Shown: one piece after another, positions 35,359 to 43,444 of the stretch
How the letters are laid out: every line of letters starts with the position of its first letter
Numbering within the stretch: the first letter of the stretch is position 1
Origin: Flavobacterium eburneipallidum
Lineage (GTDB): Bacteria; Bacteroidota; Bacteroidia; Flavobacteriales; Flavobacteriaceae
Direction of reading: 5' to 3'
NCBI RefSeq assembly: GCF_027111355.2
Contig: NZ_CP114291.2
Coordinates: forward strand, 3,100,001 to 3,164,000
Length of the DNA: 64,000 bases
Translations under genes and position numbers: made by a program
Notes under the pieces: model-generated
What the model saw: only the letters and a program-made list of their open reading frames with translations
The model's database searches: none
What the model was told of the DNA's origin: nothing

Positions 35359-36840
35359 ATGCCACTATACAAGTCACAAACCTTAAAAATATATAATTCT
35401 CTTTCGGGAGAAAAAGAAATTTTCACACCAATTCACGAAGGAAATGTGGGAATGTATGTTTGCGGGCCAACGGTTTATAGCAACGTACACCTAGGAAATG
35501 TGCGTACTTTTATGTCTTTCGACGTAATTTTTAGGTATTTTTTACATTTGGGTTACAAAACCCGTTATGTTCGAAATATTACCGACGTTGGGCATATTGT
35601 TGACGATGTAGATGATGGCGAAGATAAAATTGCAAAAAAAGCAAGATTAGAACAACTAGAACCCATGGAAGTGGTGCAACAATACACCGTTGATTTTCAT
35701 GAGATTTTAAATTTATTCAACTTTTTACCACCAAGTATTGAACCAACAGCAACTGGTCATATTATTGAGCAAATCGAAATTGTCAAAAAAATTATTGACA
35801 AAGGATTGGCTTATGAAGTGAATGGTTCTGTTTATTTTGATGTTGTAAAATATAACGAAACTCATAATTACGGAATTTTAAGTGGTCGAAATATCGAAGA
35901 TATGTTGGCCAATACTAGAGATTTAGACGGTCAAAGTGATAAAAAAAACGCACAGGATTTTGCCCTTTGGAAAAAAGCCGAGCCACAACATATCATGCGT
36001 TGGCCTTCGCCTTGGAGTGATGGTTTTCCGGGCTGGCATTTAGAATGTACTGCTATGAGTACTAAATATTTGGGCGAACATTTTGATATTCACGGTGGAG
36101 GAATGGATTTAAAATTCCCACATCACGAATGCGAAATCGCACAAAATGAAGCTTGTACAGGTCATACTCCAGTAAACTATTGGATGCATGCCAATATGTT
36201 GACTATGAACGGTAAGAAAATGGCAAAATCTACTGGAAATAACATCTTGCCAAGAGAGATTTTGACTGGTAATAATCCAAATATATCCAAAGCATTTTCA
36301 CCAAGTGTAGCTCGATTTTTTATCCTACAAGCGCATTACAGAAGCAATCTTGATTTTACCAATGATGCTATTCTGGCTGCCGAAAAAGGTTTTTATAGAT
36401 TGATGGAAGCTGTAGATGGATTGAAGGACATCAAGCCAAGTACTGCTTCTACTCTAGATATTGCAACTTGGAAGCAAAGCTGTTACGATGCGATGAATGA
36501 CGATTTCAACAGTCCCATTTTAATTGCACAACTATTTGAAGGAGTACGTTTTATCAATTTATTAAAAGATAATTCGGCTACCACTACTGCCGATGATTTG
36601 AAAATACTTACCACTACTATACATTCTTTTGTTTTTGATGTTTTAGGTTTAAAAGACGAAAAAGCAGTTGGAAACAATAATGATAAACTAGAAGGTGTAA
36701 TTCACATGCTTATCAATATGAGAATGGAAGCCAGAGCCAACAAAGACTTTGCTATGTCAGACCAAATCAGAGATCAGTTGATTGCTTTGGGAATTCAATT
36801 GAAAGACGGTAAGGAAGGAACTACTTTTAGTGTTCAGTAA
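35359..36840 (+). CDS. cysS: Cysteinyl-tRNA synthetase
   Basis: Class Ia synthetase that charges tRNA-Cys. 493 residues with the HIGH-type motif [16 protein letters not shown] (residues 31-46), zinc site in [12 protein letters not shown] and [11 protein letters not shown], and KMSKS-type loop KMAKSTGNN. The C-terminal anticodon domain has [21 protein letters not shown] helices. Its final three codons and stop (SVQ-stop) lie inside a 17-bp inverted repeat continuing downstream, so the end of the protein has probably been redefined by a repeat. It is second in the folE-cysS-yidD-lgt run. Confidence 0.97.
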   Translation: MPLYKSQTLKIYNSLSGEKEIFTPIHEGNVGMYVCGPTVYSNVHLGNVRTFMSFDVIFRYFLHLGYKTRYVRNITDVGHIVDDVDDGEDKIAKKARLEQLEPMEVVQQYTVDFHEILNLFNFLPPSIEPTATGHIIEQIEIVKKIIDKGLAYEVNGSVYFDVVKYNETHNYGILSGRNIEDMLANTRDLDGQSDKKNAQDFALWKKAEPQHIMRWPSPWSDGFPGWHLECTAMSTKYLGEHFDIHGGGMDLKFPHHECEIAQNEACTGHTPVNYWMHANMLTMNGKKMAKSTGNNILPREILTGNNPNISKAFSPSVARFFILQAHYRSNLDFTNDAILAAEKGFYRLMEAVDGLKDIKPSTASTLDIATWKQSCYDAMNDDFNSPILIAQLFEGVRFINLLKDNSATTTADDLKILTTTIHSFVFDVLGLKDEKAVGNNNDKLEGVIHMLINMRMEARANKDFAMSDQIRDQLIALGIQLKDGKEGTTFSVQ

Positions 36841-36910
36841 TCAGTGTACAGACTGAAGACTGATTACTGATTACTGAACACTGACAACTGAACACTGACA
36901 ACTGAACACT
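36829..36910. repeat. Inverted plus tandem repeat at the cysS end
   Basis: AGTGTTCAGTAATCAGT (36829-36845), which includes the last codons and stop of cysS, pairs perfectly with 36866-36882. The right part continues as a 14-base tandem repeat, ACTGAACACTGACA, with 2.7 copies (36873-36910) ending just before yidD. The same core, inverted (CAGTGTTCAG), recurs at about 42431-42447. Confidence 0.8.
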
Positions 36911-36918
36911 TTAAAAGT

Positions 36919-37167
36919 ATGCTAAACAAAATCCTCATCTATCCTTTTGTAGTTCTGGTTCGATTTTATCAAGCTGCTATATCGCCATTTTTACCATCTG
37001 CTTGCCGATTCGAACCTACTTGTTCCACTTATATGATTCAAGCTTTGCAACTTCACGGATTATTTTATGGTGGTTATTTGGGAATAAAACGAATATTGAG
37101 TTGTCATCCTTGGGGAAAAAGAGGTTACGATCCTGTTCCAAAAAAAAATTGTTCTCATAAAGATTAA
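36919..37167 (+). CDS. yidD: Membrane protein insertion efficiency factor YidD
   Basis: 82 residues, normal length. It has the amphipathic N-terminal helix ([20 protein letters not shown]), the conserved [19 protein letters not shown] core with three cysteines and the [13 protein letters not shown]-terminal motif. YidD is a small inner-membrane-associated protein that helps YidC-dependent insertion. In many bacteria yidD is next to yidC; here it is 35 kb away, between cysS and lgt. Confidence 0.96.
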   Translation: MLNKILIYPFVVLVRFYQAAISPFLPSACRFEPTCSTYMIQALQLHGLFYGGYLGIKRILSCHPWGKRGYDPVPKKNCSHKD

Positions 37168-37228
37168 CTTTTTATAAAGACATACTTTACTATAAATTTT
37201 TATTTTTACAATCAATAAAAAAAATACC

Positions 37229-38155
37229 ATGGCACACGCTTTAACTATAGTTTGGAATCCATCAGAAGGAATTGATCTCGGATTTTTCATCATTCGATAT
37301 TACAGTTTGATGTTTGTAATCGCATTTGGATTGGGTTGGTACATCATGAAAAACATATTCGAACGTGAAAACGAACCCGTAGAAAAATTAGACACTTTGT
37401 TTATTTGGACCGTTTTATCTACTTTACTTGGCGCTCGTTTGGGTCATGTATTTTTTTATGATTGGGAATATTACCGCAATCATTTGGCTGAAATTCTGTT
37501 ACCTTTCCGTTTCGAACCACAGTTTGAATTCACGGGTTTTCAAGGACTAGCTAGCCACGGAGCTGCTATTTCTATTATTGTGGCGATGTATTTCTATAGT
37601 AAAAATGTATTGAAAAGATCACAAATGTGGATTCTGGATCGAATCGTTATTCCAGTTGCAAGTGGTGCTATTTTTGTACGATTGGGAAATTTTTTCAACT
37701 CTGAAATCATTGGAAAAGAAACCAATTCAGCTTTCGGAATGAAATTCATAAGAGATTTTTACTCTCCAAAAGAGGCTATGAACGAAACACAAATTGCTAA
37801 TCCAAACGATGCCTATAATGCCATAGCTACGAATCCTCAATTTGCTAACTTATTGCAACAAGTTCCCGTAAAACATCCTACACAATTGTACGAAGCCTTT
37901 GCTTATGTTTTCGTTTTTGCCATTTTGTTTTTCTTGTATTGGAAAACCGAAGCCAGAGAAAAAACAGGTTTCTTATTTGGTTTATTCCTAGTACTTTTAT
38001 TCTCGGTTCGTATTGTAGTTGAATCGGTTAAAGAAAGTCAAGGCGGTTTCGAAAGCGCATTAGGATTGCTTTCCACAGGACAATGGTTAAGTATTCCGTT
38101 TATATTAATTGGTTTATATTTTGTTTTTATTGCGGAAAAAAGGATTAAGATATAA
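37229..38155 (+). CDS. lgt: Prolipoprotein diacylglyceryl transferase
   Basis: Inner-membrane enzyme that adds diacylglycerol from phosphatidylglycerol to the lipobox cysteine of prolipoproteins, the first step in lipoprotein maturation. 308 residues with about seven membrane segments; FIIRYYSLMFVIAFGLGW near 20-37, FQGLASHGAAISI with the essential His, RLGNFFNSEIIGKET (the signature with Arg and Asn) and HPTQLYEAF are all visible. It serves the several lipoproteins in this window. It closes the folE-cysS-yidD-lgt run, followed by a terminator. Confidence 0.97.
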   Translation: MAHALTIVWNPSEGIDLGFFIIRYYSLMFVIAFGLGWYIMKNIFERENEPVEKLDTLFIWTVLSTLLGARLGHVFFYDWEYYRNHLAEILLPFRFEPQFEFTGFQGLASHGAAISIIVAMYFYSKNVLKRSQMWILDRIVIPVASGAIFVRLGNFFNSEIIGKETNSAFGMKFIRDFYSPKEAMNETQIANPNDAYNAIATNPQFANLLQQVPVKHPTQLYEAFAYVFVFAILFFLYWKTEAREKTGFLFGLFLVLLFSVRIVVESVKESQGGFESALGLLSTGQWLSIPFILIGLYFVFIAEKRIKI

Positions 38156-38176
38156 TCCTAATTATTTTATAAAACA

Positions 38177-38214
38177 CAAAACCTCGAAAGTTAAAATTAG
38201 CTTTCGAGGTTTTG
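38177..38214. terminator. Bidirectional terminator, lgt and mntA
   Basis: Perfect 14-bp arms CAAAACCTCGAAAG and CTTTCGAGGTTTTG around ten bases between the convergent lgt and mntA-like genes. Confidence 0.88.
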
Positions 38215-38233
38215 TATTATACATTTAATGCAA

Positions 38234-38554
38234 TTAATGGTTTCCTATTTCCTTCTGAAAAAGAACTACTCCAATTCTTTCAATATGTTCCAATAATTCT
38301 TTATTAGAAATTGTATGCTGAATGGATAAGTCTATTTTATAAGGTAATAATAAATCATCTAAATCATTTTCAATTTTTTGTTGAATTGTAAGATTTAAAC
38401 CGGATCCTACCAAAGTCAAATCGATATCGGAAGCAGGTTTAAAATTACCTTTTGCACGAGAACCATAAAGAATTGCTTTTTCTACTTCTTGATAAAGTTT
38501 GAATACGGATTGAATTTTCTGTATATCCGAATTATCTAATCCAGTATCTATCAT
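38234..38554 (-). CDS. mntA: MntA-like minimal nucleotidyltransferase antitoxin
   Basis: 106 residues. The nucleotidyltransferase signature ILYGSRAKGNFKPASDIDLT gives GSRAKG (31-36) and Asp43/Asp45; a third acidic residue, Asp75, is in KIDLSIQ. MntA antitoxins AMPylate a tyrosine of the partner HepT toxin and so block it. Its start overlaps the end of the upstream HepT gene by four bases, so the two are co-translated. All nucleotidyltransferase metal ligands appear intact. Confidence 0.9.
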   Translation of the reverse strand: MIDTGLDNSDIQKIQSVFKLYQEVEKAILYGSRAKGNFKPASDIDLTLVGSGLNLTIQQKIENDLDDLLLPYKIDLSIQHTISNKELLEHIERIGVVLFQKEIGNH

Positions 38555-39018
38555 TGGTCAAAAAGATTTTGTTGACTTCCTGATTTCTTTTCTTCCATTA
38601 CTTTTTTAAATTCAATAAAAGCGGGATAATACTCCTTTAGGATTTTATCATAAATCTCATTAGCCGTTGCTTCATTATAGGTATGTGATGTTTTATTTCT
38701 ACTACTAATCATATCCATCCATATTTTACCATCAGTAATTAACTTTAACTGGAAAGCCTCTCGCGAAGCATCTCTTGATCCGCCAATAGTTGAGTTACCC
38801 TGATATTCAGCATAATCTTTCATTACATTCCACGCCAATTCATGAGTATATTCAAATCTTTGAATAAGCCCTTCTTTTATTAATTCATCCAAAATTTCAT
38901 CCTCTAAAGATGCTTCAGAACTAAAATTATTTTGAATGTATTTTACGGATTGCTTTAATTTATCAACTGCTTTTATAAAATTCGAAAAGCGTTGTTCCCA
39001 TCTTATATCTTGTTCCAT
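38551..39018 (-). CDS. hepT: HepT-like HEPN toxin
   Basis: 155 residues, HI0074-type helical protein of the HEPN superfamily. Residues 107-114 read RNKTSHTY, which fits the RX4HXY motif: Arg107 and His112 form the RNase site and Tyr114 is the expected AMPylation target of the partner MntA. HEPN toxins cut RNA and stop growth when free. Order toxin-then-antitoxin with a four-base overlap is typical for hepT-mntA. No transposase or other defence genes adjoin it. Confidence 0.9.
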   Translation of the reverse strand: MEQDIRWEQRFSNFIKAVDKLKQSVKYIQNNFSSEASLEDEILDELIKEGLIQRFEYTHELAWNVMKDYAEYQGNSTIGGSRDASREAFQLKLITDGKIWMDMISSRNKTSHTYNEATANEIYDKILKEYYPAFIEFKKVMEEKKSGSQQNLFDQ

Positions 39019-39157
39019 ATTTAAACTAATCGGTTACGAAGTTAAGTTTTTCAAGGTGTAATGCAAAAAATTGGAGTAATGTTTATTTATACCTTTTGAA
39101 CTTTAAATAAATATTAAAAGATAGAAAAAGTCTCTTTTGTATTCTTTAATTCTCGAA

Positions 39158-40390
39158 TCAAGCCTTCTCCTTCACAAACCCATCAATCACTTTTTGGTAA
39201 TAATCAAAAGTCGTTTTGGCGATAGATTCCCAACTGAAAATTTTCAAAACACGTTCTCTTCCTGCTTTTCCCATCTGGGTAGCTAATGCTTCATCTTCCA
39301 ACAAAATATTGACTTTAGCAGCAAATGCTTTTTGGAATGCTTCAGGATTGGCTGGATTAAAATCAGTCCTAGAAACACTTTCAAGTGGCACTAAATAACC
39401 CGTTTCGCCTTCGGTAATAATTTCTGGAATTCCGCCAACATGACTTCCTACTACTGGCGTTTCACAAGCCATAGCTTCGAGGTTGATGATTCCAAAAGGT
39501 TCGTACAAAGACGGACAAGCAAAGACACGAGCGTGACTGTACAAGACTTTTATTTTTTCACGAGGCAGCATTTCCGAGATTAGAATTACACCTTCTCTTT
39601 CTTTGCATAAATCAGCAATTAGGGCTTCGGTTTCTTCGGCGATTTCTTTGGTATCAGGAGCTCCGGCGCAAAGTACGATTTGACAATTTTTATTGAAATG
39701 TTTGGCTGCCGCAATCAATTGAGAAATTCCTTTTTGTCGAGTTATTCTTCCAACGAAAAGCACAAAAGGAATTTTCGGGTCAATACCGTATGCTGAAAGT
39801 AAGTTATCGTCAAAAGTAGGTTGGTAAAATTCAGGGTCAATTCCGTTATGAATTACGGTCACTTTTTCAGGATTTACGCCATAGGCTTCGACAACATCAT
39901 CTTTCATTTGTTGACTCACCGCAATAATTCCATCGGCAGTGTTGTAAGCACTATTTTCGATCCAACGCGAAAGAAAATAACCATTTCCTAATTGTTCAAC
40001 CTTCCACGGACGATGCGTTTCTAAACTATGTGTGGTCAAAATCAAAGGGGATTGCAACAATTCACGAGTCATAATTCCAGCCAAATGCGTGTACCAAGTA
40101 TGACAATGAATCACATCGGCTTGTGGCGTAGCTTGCGACATTTCGACATTTCGACTCATATTGTGAAACATCTTAATATGCGGATTGCTATCGTCCACCA
40201 TTTTAGTCAGTGAAGAATTAATTCCTTCCACGTGCATACTTTCGGTATTAACGGATTGGTCGCCAAAACAACGGACTTCAACTTGTGCCAGCTTGGCTAA
40301 TTCTTGGCTTAAAAAATCAATATGTACGCCTGCTCCACCATAAATATTAGGCGGAAATTCATTGGTAAAAAGTGCTATTTTCATCTTCAA
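39158..40390 (-). CDS. glgA: GT4 glycosyltransferase, glycogen synthase-like (GlgA of actinobacterial type)
   Basis: 410 residues, GT-B fold. The N-terminal MKIALFTNEFPPNIYGGAG and the donor-domain pieces FVGRITRQKGISQLIAAAK, FACPSLYEPFGIINLEAMAC and VGGIPEIITEGETGYLVP are typical of the GT4 family; overall it resembles the corynebacterial-type glycogen synthase rather than GT5 GlgA. The first ATG or the one two codons later could be the start. It is alone: no glgB, glgC or glgP is near, so a role in glycogen or another glucan is a family-based inference. Confidence 0.8.
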   Translation of the reverse strand: MKMKIALFTNEFPPNIYGGAGVHIDFLSQELAKLAQVEVRCFGDQSVNTESMHVEGINSSLTKMVDDSNPHIKMFHNMSRNVEMSQATPQADVIHCHTWYTHLAGIMTRELLQSPLILTTHSLETHRPWKVEQLGNGYFLSRWIENSAYNTADGIIAVSQQMKDDVVEAYGVNPEKVTVIHNGIDPEFYQPTFDDNLLSAYGIDPKIPFVLFVGRITRQKGISQLIAAAKHFNKNCQIVLCAGAPDTKEIAEETEALIADLCKEREGVILISEMLPREKIKVLYSHARVFACPSLYEPFGIINLEAMACETPVVGSHVGGIPEIITEGETGYLVPLESVSRTDFNPANPEAFQKAFAAKVNILLEDEALATQMGKAGRERVLKIFSWESIAKTTFDYYQKVIDGFVKEKA

Positions 40391-40480
40391 AATGTTTTTT
40401 GAAATATAGTAATTATATGAATGAAAATGTTTTTTTTGACCGCAAATTTTAGAAAAATAGAATTTGGAAAAATATTTTTT

Positions 40481-40556
40481 GCCACAGATTTGAAAGATTA
40501 AAAAGATTTCAAATCAACAGACGTATTAATCTGTGAAAATCTGCGTAATCTGTGGC
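40481..40556. repeat. Dispersed repeat between glgA-like and msr genes
   Basis: Ends GCCACAGATT (40481-40490) and AATCTGTGGC (40547-40556) form a perfect 10-bp terminal inverted repeat of a 76-base element with internal AGATT repeats. It looks like a small non-coding repeat of the type common between Flavobacterium genes; no coding content. Confidence 0.6.
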
Positions 40557-40579
40557 AGATTTTCGTGTAGTTCAAACAA

Positions 40580-40612
40580 AAAAAACGCCTACTGTTTAAA
40601 TAGACGTTTTTT
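40580..40612 (-). terminator. Terminator of the methionine sulfoxide reductase gene
   Basis: Arms AAAAAACGCCTA and TAGACGTTTTTT (one mismatch, pairing as G-U in RNA) around nine bases, 20 bases after the stop codon. Confidence 0.8.
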
Positions 40613-40631
40613 AGAATTAAATGGCAACTTT

Positions 40632-41735
40632 TTATTTTTTCAATCGAGCTTTGAAAATCTTTTCAAATTTCTCAATTTTAGGCTGAATGACCATTCTACA
40701 ATAAGGTTCACTTTTATTATTTTCATAATAATTCTGGTGATAGTCTTCGGCTTTGTAAAATTCTTTCAACGGTTCCAAAGTGGTTACAATTGGACTAGAA
40801 AATACTTTTTCGGTATTCAATTGATCGATAATTGATTTTGCTGCTTTCTTTTGTTCTTCATTTTTATAAAAAATAGACGAACGGTATTGTGTTCCCACAT
40901 CAGCACCTTGACGATTCAATGTTGTTGGATCGTGAACCGTGAAAAACACTTTAAAAATTTCGTCTAAATTGGTTTTTGTTTTGTCATAAGTAACCTGAAC
41001 AACTTCGGCATGACCGGTTTCGCCAGTACAAACTTCCTTGTAAGTTGGATTGGCATTTATTCCTCCAGTAAATCCAGAAACAACTGATTTTACTCCGTCT
41101 AATTTTTCGTAAACTGCTTCCACACACCAATAGCAACCACCACCTAAAGTTATGGTTTCTAAATTATTATTATCTGGTGATGCTGTTACAACATTATCTG
41201 GAGCGAAATCCAAGGCAATGGAATTCATGCAATATCTCTTTCCTGTTGGTGCTGGTCCATCGTCAAAAAGATGTCCTAAATGTCCGTCACATCTTCCACA
41301 AAGAGCTTCAATTCGTTTCATTCCATACGAATTGTCTTCTTTGTAAACTACGCTATTTTTGTTTTCTTGTTCAAAAAAACTGGGCCATCCGCAACTGCTA
41401 GCAAATTTTTGATCGGAACGGAATAATTTATTGCCGCAAGCTGCACAATAATACGTTCCTTTGGCATCTGCATTCCAAAGTTTACCTGTAAAAGCTCTTT
41501 CGGTATCGGCATTTCTGGAAACGGCATACAAATCTGGAGAAAGTACTTTTTTCCATTCGGCATCAGATACATTAAGTTTTGTGGTGTCGGTATTAGAATA
41601 ATAAGGGTTTTCAGGTTTGCTAATTGTGTTTGCCATAACTGTTGATTTTGAAGATGATTCTGTTTTAGTGGTTTGTCCGCACGCATTTAATGCAAATAAA
41701 GACAATAGCATCAAATAATTAAAAATATTTTTCAT
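40632..41735 (-). CDS. msrBA: Bifunctional methionine sulfoxide reductase MsrB-MsrA, lipoprotein
   Basis: 367 residues. A lipoprotein signal ends at Cys19 (FALNAC). Residues about 55-178 are MsrB: zinc cysteines Cys97/Cys100 (CAAC) and Cys146/Cys149 (CGRC), and catalytic Cys169 in KRYCMNSIAL. Residues about 193-350 are MsrA: catalytic Cys201 in GGGCYWCVEAVYE, with Cys204 and Cys346 as likely resolving or nearby cysteines. The fusion reduces both R- and S-methionine sulfoxides of envelope proteins. The lipoprotein signal places it in the periplasm or outer membrane, so it must get electrons through an envelope thiol system. It is monocistronic. Confidence 0.94.
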   Translation of the reverse strand: MKNIFNYLMLLSLFALNACGQTTKTESSSKSTVMANTISKPENPYYSNTDTTKLNVSDAEWKKVLSPDLYAVSRNADTERAFTGKLWNADAKGTYYCAACGNKLFRSDQKFASSCGWPSFFEQENKNSVVYKEDNSYGMKRIEALCGRCDGHLGHLFDDGPAPTGKRYCMNSIALDFAPDNVVTASPDNNNLETITLGGGCYWCVEAVYEKLDGVKSVVSGFTGGINANPTYKEVCTGETGHAEVVQVTYDKTKTNLDEIFKVFFTVHDPTTLNRQGADVGTQYRSSIFYKNEEQKKAAKSIIDQLNTEKVFSSPIVTTLEPLKEFYKAEDYHQNYYENNKSEPYCRMVIQPKIEKFEKIFKARLKK

Positions 41736-41752
41736 AGTTCTTTAAATTACAG

Positions 41753-41764
41753 TGTAAATTTACA
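41753..41764. promoter_or_regulatory. Short perfect palindrome in the msrBA upstream region
   Basis: TGTAAATTTACA, a 12-bp perfect palindrome 18 bases upstream of the msrBA start. It could be a regulator site for the oxidative-repair gene; no matching second copy was found. Confidence 0.3.
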
Positions 41765-41896
41765 ATGATATACGCTGTAAAATGTCGTCCAGATTGCAAA
41801 AGAGTTTCATTTAAGGAAAGTTTAACGATTGTTGCAGTTTTAAAAATCAGAATTCCCAATTTCTTTTTTCGTATTTTTGACCAGCTAAAACAGAAT

Positions 41897-42424
41897 ATGG
41901 AAGAAGAGAATGTAATATTGGTAAACCCAAATGACGAGCAAATTGGCTTAATGCCCAAAATGGAGGCTCACGAAAAAGCAGTTTTGCATCGTGCCTTTTC
42001 GGTTTTTGTATTGAATGACAAAAACGAAGTTATGCTCCAACAACGAGCACATCACAAATACCATTCTCCGCTATTATGGACCAACACTTGTTGCAGTCAT
42101 CAGCGTGATGGCGAAACCAATCTTCAAGCGGGAAACCGCAGATTATATGAAGAAATGGGTTTTGGAACCGAGTTGAAAGAATTATTCCATTTCATTTATA
42201 AAGCACCATTTGATAACGGCTTGACCGAACACGAACTCGATCACGTAATGATTGGGTATTACAATGAAGAACCAAAAATAAATTCCGAAGAAGTAGAAAA
42301 TTGGAAATGGATGAGTATTGAAGATGTTCAAAAAGACATGCAAATACATCCCGAGGTTTATACGGTTTGGTTCAAAATTATTTTCGATCAATTTTATCAT
42401 TATCTAGAAGAACACAAGATTTAA
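41897..42424 (+). CDS. idi: Isopentenyl-diphosphate delta-isomerase, type I
   Basis: Interconverts isopentenyl and dimethylallyl diphosphate in isoprenoid synthesis. 175 residues from the ATG at 41897, which matches the family length; an earlier ATG at 41765 would add 44 residues without homology-like character and overlap the upstream promoter region. Nudix-type features: HRAFSVFVLNDKNEVMLQQR (31-50), WTNTCCSHQRDGE with catalytic Cys66, RRLYEEMGF (81-89) and LTEHELDHV (109-117) with the second catalytic Glu. TATTTTTG at 41872-41879 may be its -7 box. It is first in a run with PTPS and bcp. Confidence 0.95.
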   Translation: MEEENVILVNPNDEQIGLMPKMEAHEKAVLHRAFSVFVLNDKNEVMLQQRAHHKYHSPLLWTNTCCSHQRDGETNLQAGNRRLYEEMGFGTELKELFHFIYKAPFDNGLTEHELDHVMIGYYNEEPKINSEEVENWKWMSIEDVQKDMQIHPEVYTVWFKIIFDQFYHYLEEHKI

Positions 42425-42468
42425 GATTGCAGTGTTCAGTGTTCAGAATTCACAAATCCAAAATTACC
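42425..42468. repeat. Repeat copy in the idi-PTPS spacer
   Basis: CAGTGTTCAGTGTTCAG, the inverted form of the ACTGAACACTG repeat found after cysS. Non-coding. Confidence 0.5.
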
Positions 42469-42879
42469 ATGAGAGTTACCATTTCTAGAAAAGCACATTT
42501 CAACGCAGCGCATCGATTGTATCGAAAAGATTGGACTTTCGAACAAAATGATGCCGTTTTTGGTAAATGCAATAATCCTAATTTTCACGGGCACAATTAC
42601 GAATTAATTGTAAGTGTTACAGGAGCCATCAATCCAGAAACGGGTTATGTAATGGATGTGAAAGATTTGAGTGATTTAATATTAGAAGAAGTCGAAAAAC
42701 CTTTCGATCATAAAAACCTGAATTTAGACGTTCCCGAATTTGAAAATCTGAATCCCACTGCCGAAAATATAGTAGTTGTTATTTGGAACAAAATCAGAAA
42801 AAGAATTCAATCTCAATTGGATTTAGAAGTCGTTCTTTATGAAACTCCAAGAAATTTTGTAACTTATAAAGGCGAATAA
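42469..42879 (+). CDS. 6-pyruvoyl-tetrahydropterin synthase / QueD family enzyme
   Basis: 136 residues from the ATG at 42469; an upstream ATG at 42367 lies inside idi. Zinc ligands His15 (FNAAHRL), His40 and His42 (FHGHNYE), proposed catalytic Cys34 in FGKCNNPN, His81 (FDHKNLN) and Glu125 (VVLYETPRN). The spacing GKCNNPN-x-HGHNY is like animal 6-pyruvoyl-tetrahydropterin synthase rather than the short CxxxHGH of many QueD proteins, so the product may be a reduced pterin or the preQ0 intermediate. No queC, queE or queF is nearby. It overlaps bcp by one base. Confidence 0.88.
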   Translation: MRVTISRKAHFNAAHRLYRKDWTFEQNDAVFGKCNNPNFHGHNYELIVSVTGAINPETGYVMDVKDLSDLILEEVEKPFDHKNLNLDVPEFENLNPTAENIVVVIWNKIRKRIQSQLDLEVVLYETPRNFVTYKGE

Positions 42880-43337
42880 TGGCACTTCAAATAGGCGATA
42901 GAATTCCTGAATTTTCAGCAAAAAACCAAAATGGAAATTCTTTTGAAAGTGCTTCAATTATTGGCAAAAAACCAGTTGTGATTTATTTTTACCCCAAAGA
43001 CAACACTCCGGGTTGCACGACTCAAGCCTGCGGTTTTCGAGACCAATACGAAGATTTCAAGGATTTAGGAGCCGAAGTTATCGGAATTAGTAGCGATAGT
43101 ATTGCTTCTCACGAAAAATTTGCACAACAATACAAACTCCCTTTTATTCTACTTGCTGATTCAGACAAAAAAATCAGAAATCTCTTTGGAGTAAAATCCA
43201 ATTTATTTGGATTAATTCCAGGACGAGTCACTTATGTGGCAGACCAAAACGGAATTGTTCGCTTGATTTTTGACAGCATGATGGCAACAAATCATATACC
43301 AAAGGCATTGGAAGCTGTTCAGAAAATGATTTCATAA
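42879..43337 (+). CDS. bcp: Thioredoxin-dependent peroxiredoxin, BCP type
   Basis: Reduces hydrogen peroxide and lipid hydroperoxides in the cytosol with thioredoxin. 152 residues; peroxidatic Cys46 and resolving Cys51 are in NTPGCTTQACGFRD, the atypical 2-Cys arrangement of BCP/PrxQ. IYFYPKDNTPG is the family's typical approach to the active site. The start ATG shares its A with the stop codon of the PTPS-like gene, so translation is coupled. Last gene of the idi run. Confidence 0.95.
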   Translation: MALQIGDRIPEFSAKNQNGNSFESASIIGKKPVVIYFYPKDNTPGCTTQACGFRDQYEDFKDLGAEVIGISSDSIASHEKFAQQYKLPFILLADSDKKIRNLFGVKSNLFGLIPGRVTYVADQNGIVRLIFDSMMATNHIPKALEAVQKMIS

Positions 43338-43444
43338 AAACATCATAAATAATAATGCCAACTATCAAATTTTTTATTTTATTTTAGCATTTTACTTCCA
43401 AAGCCTAAAAAAAACAGGGAGATACACTTGAAAAAAACATACTC

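Noticed and set aside
41765..41896. 44-residue N-terminal extension of Idi
   Set aside because: The extension is not like the family, would make the protein too long, and contains a TAnnTTTG box (41872-41879) that makes promoter function more likely.
42367..42468. 34-residue N-terminal extension of the PTPS-like enzyme
   Set aside because: It lies within the idi gene and a repeat-containing spacer; the family start fits ATG 42469.
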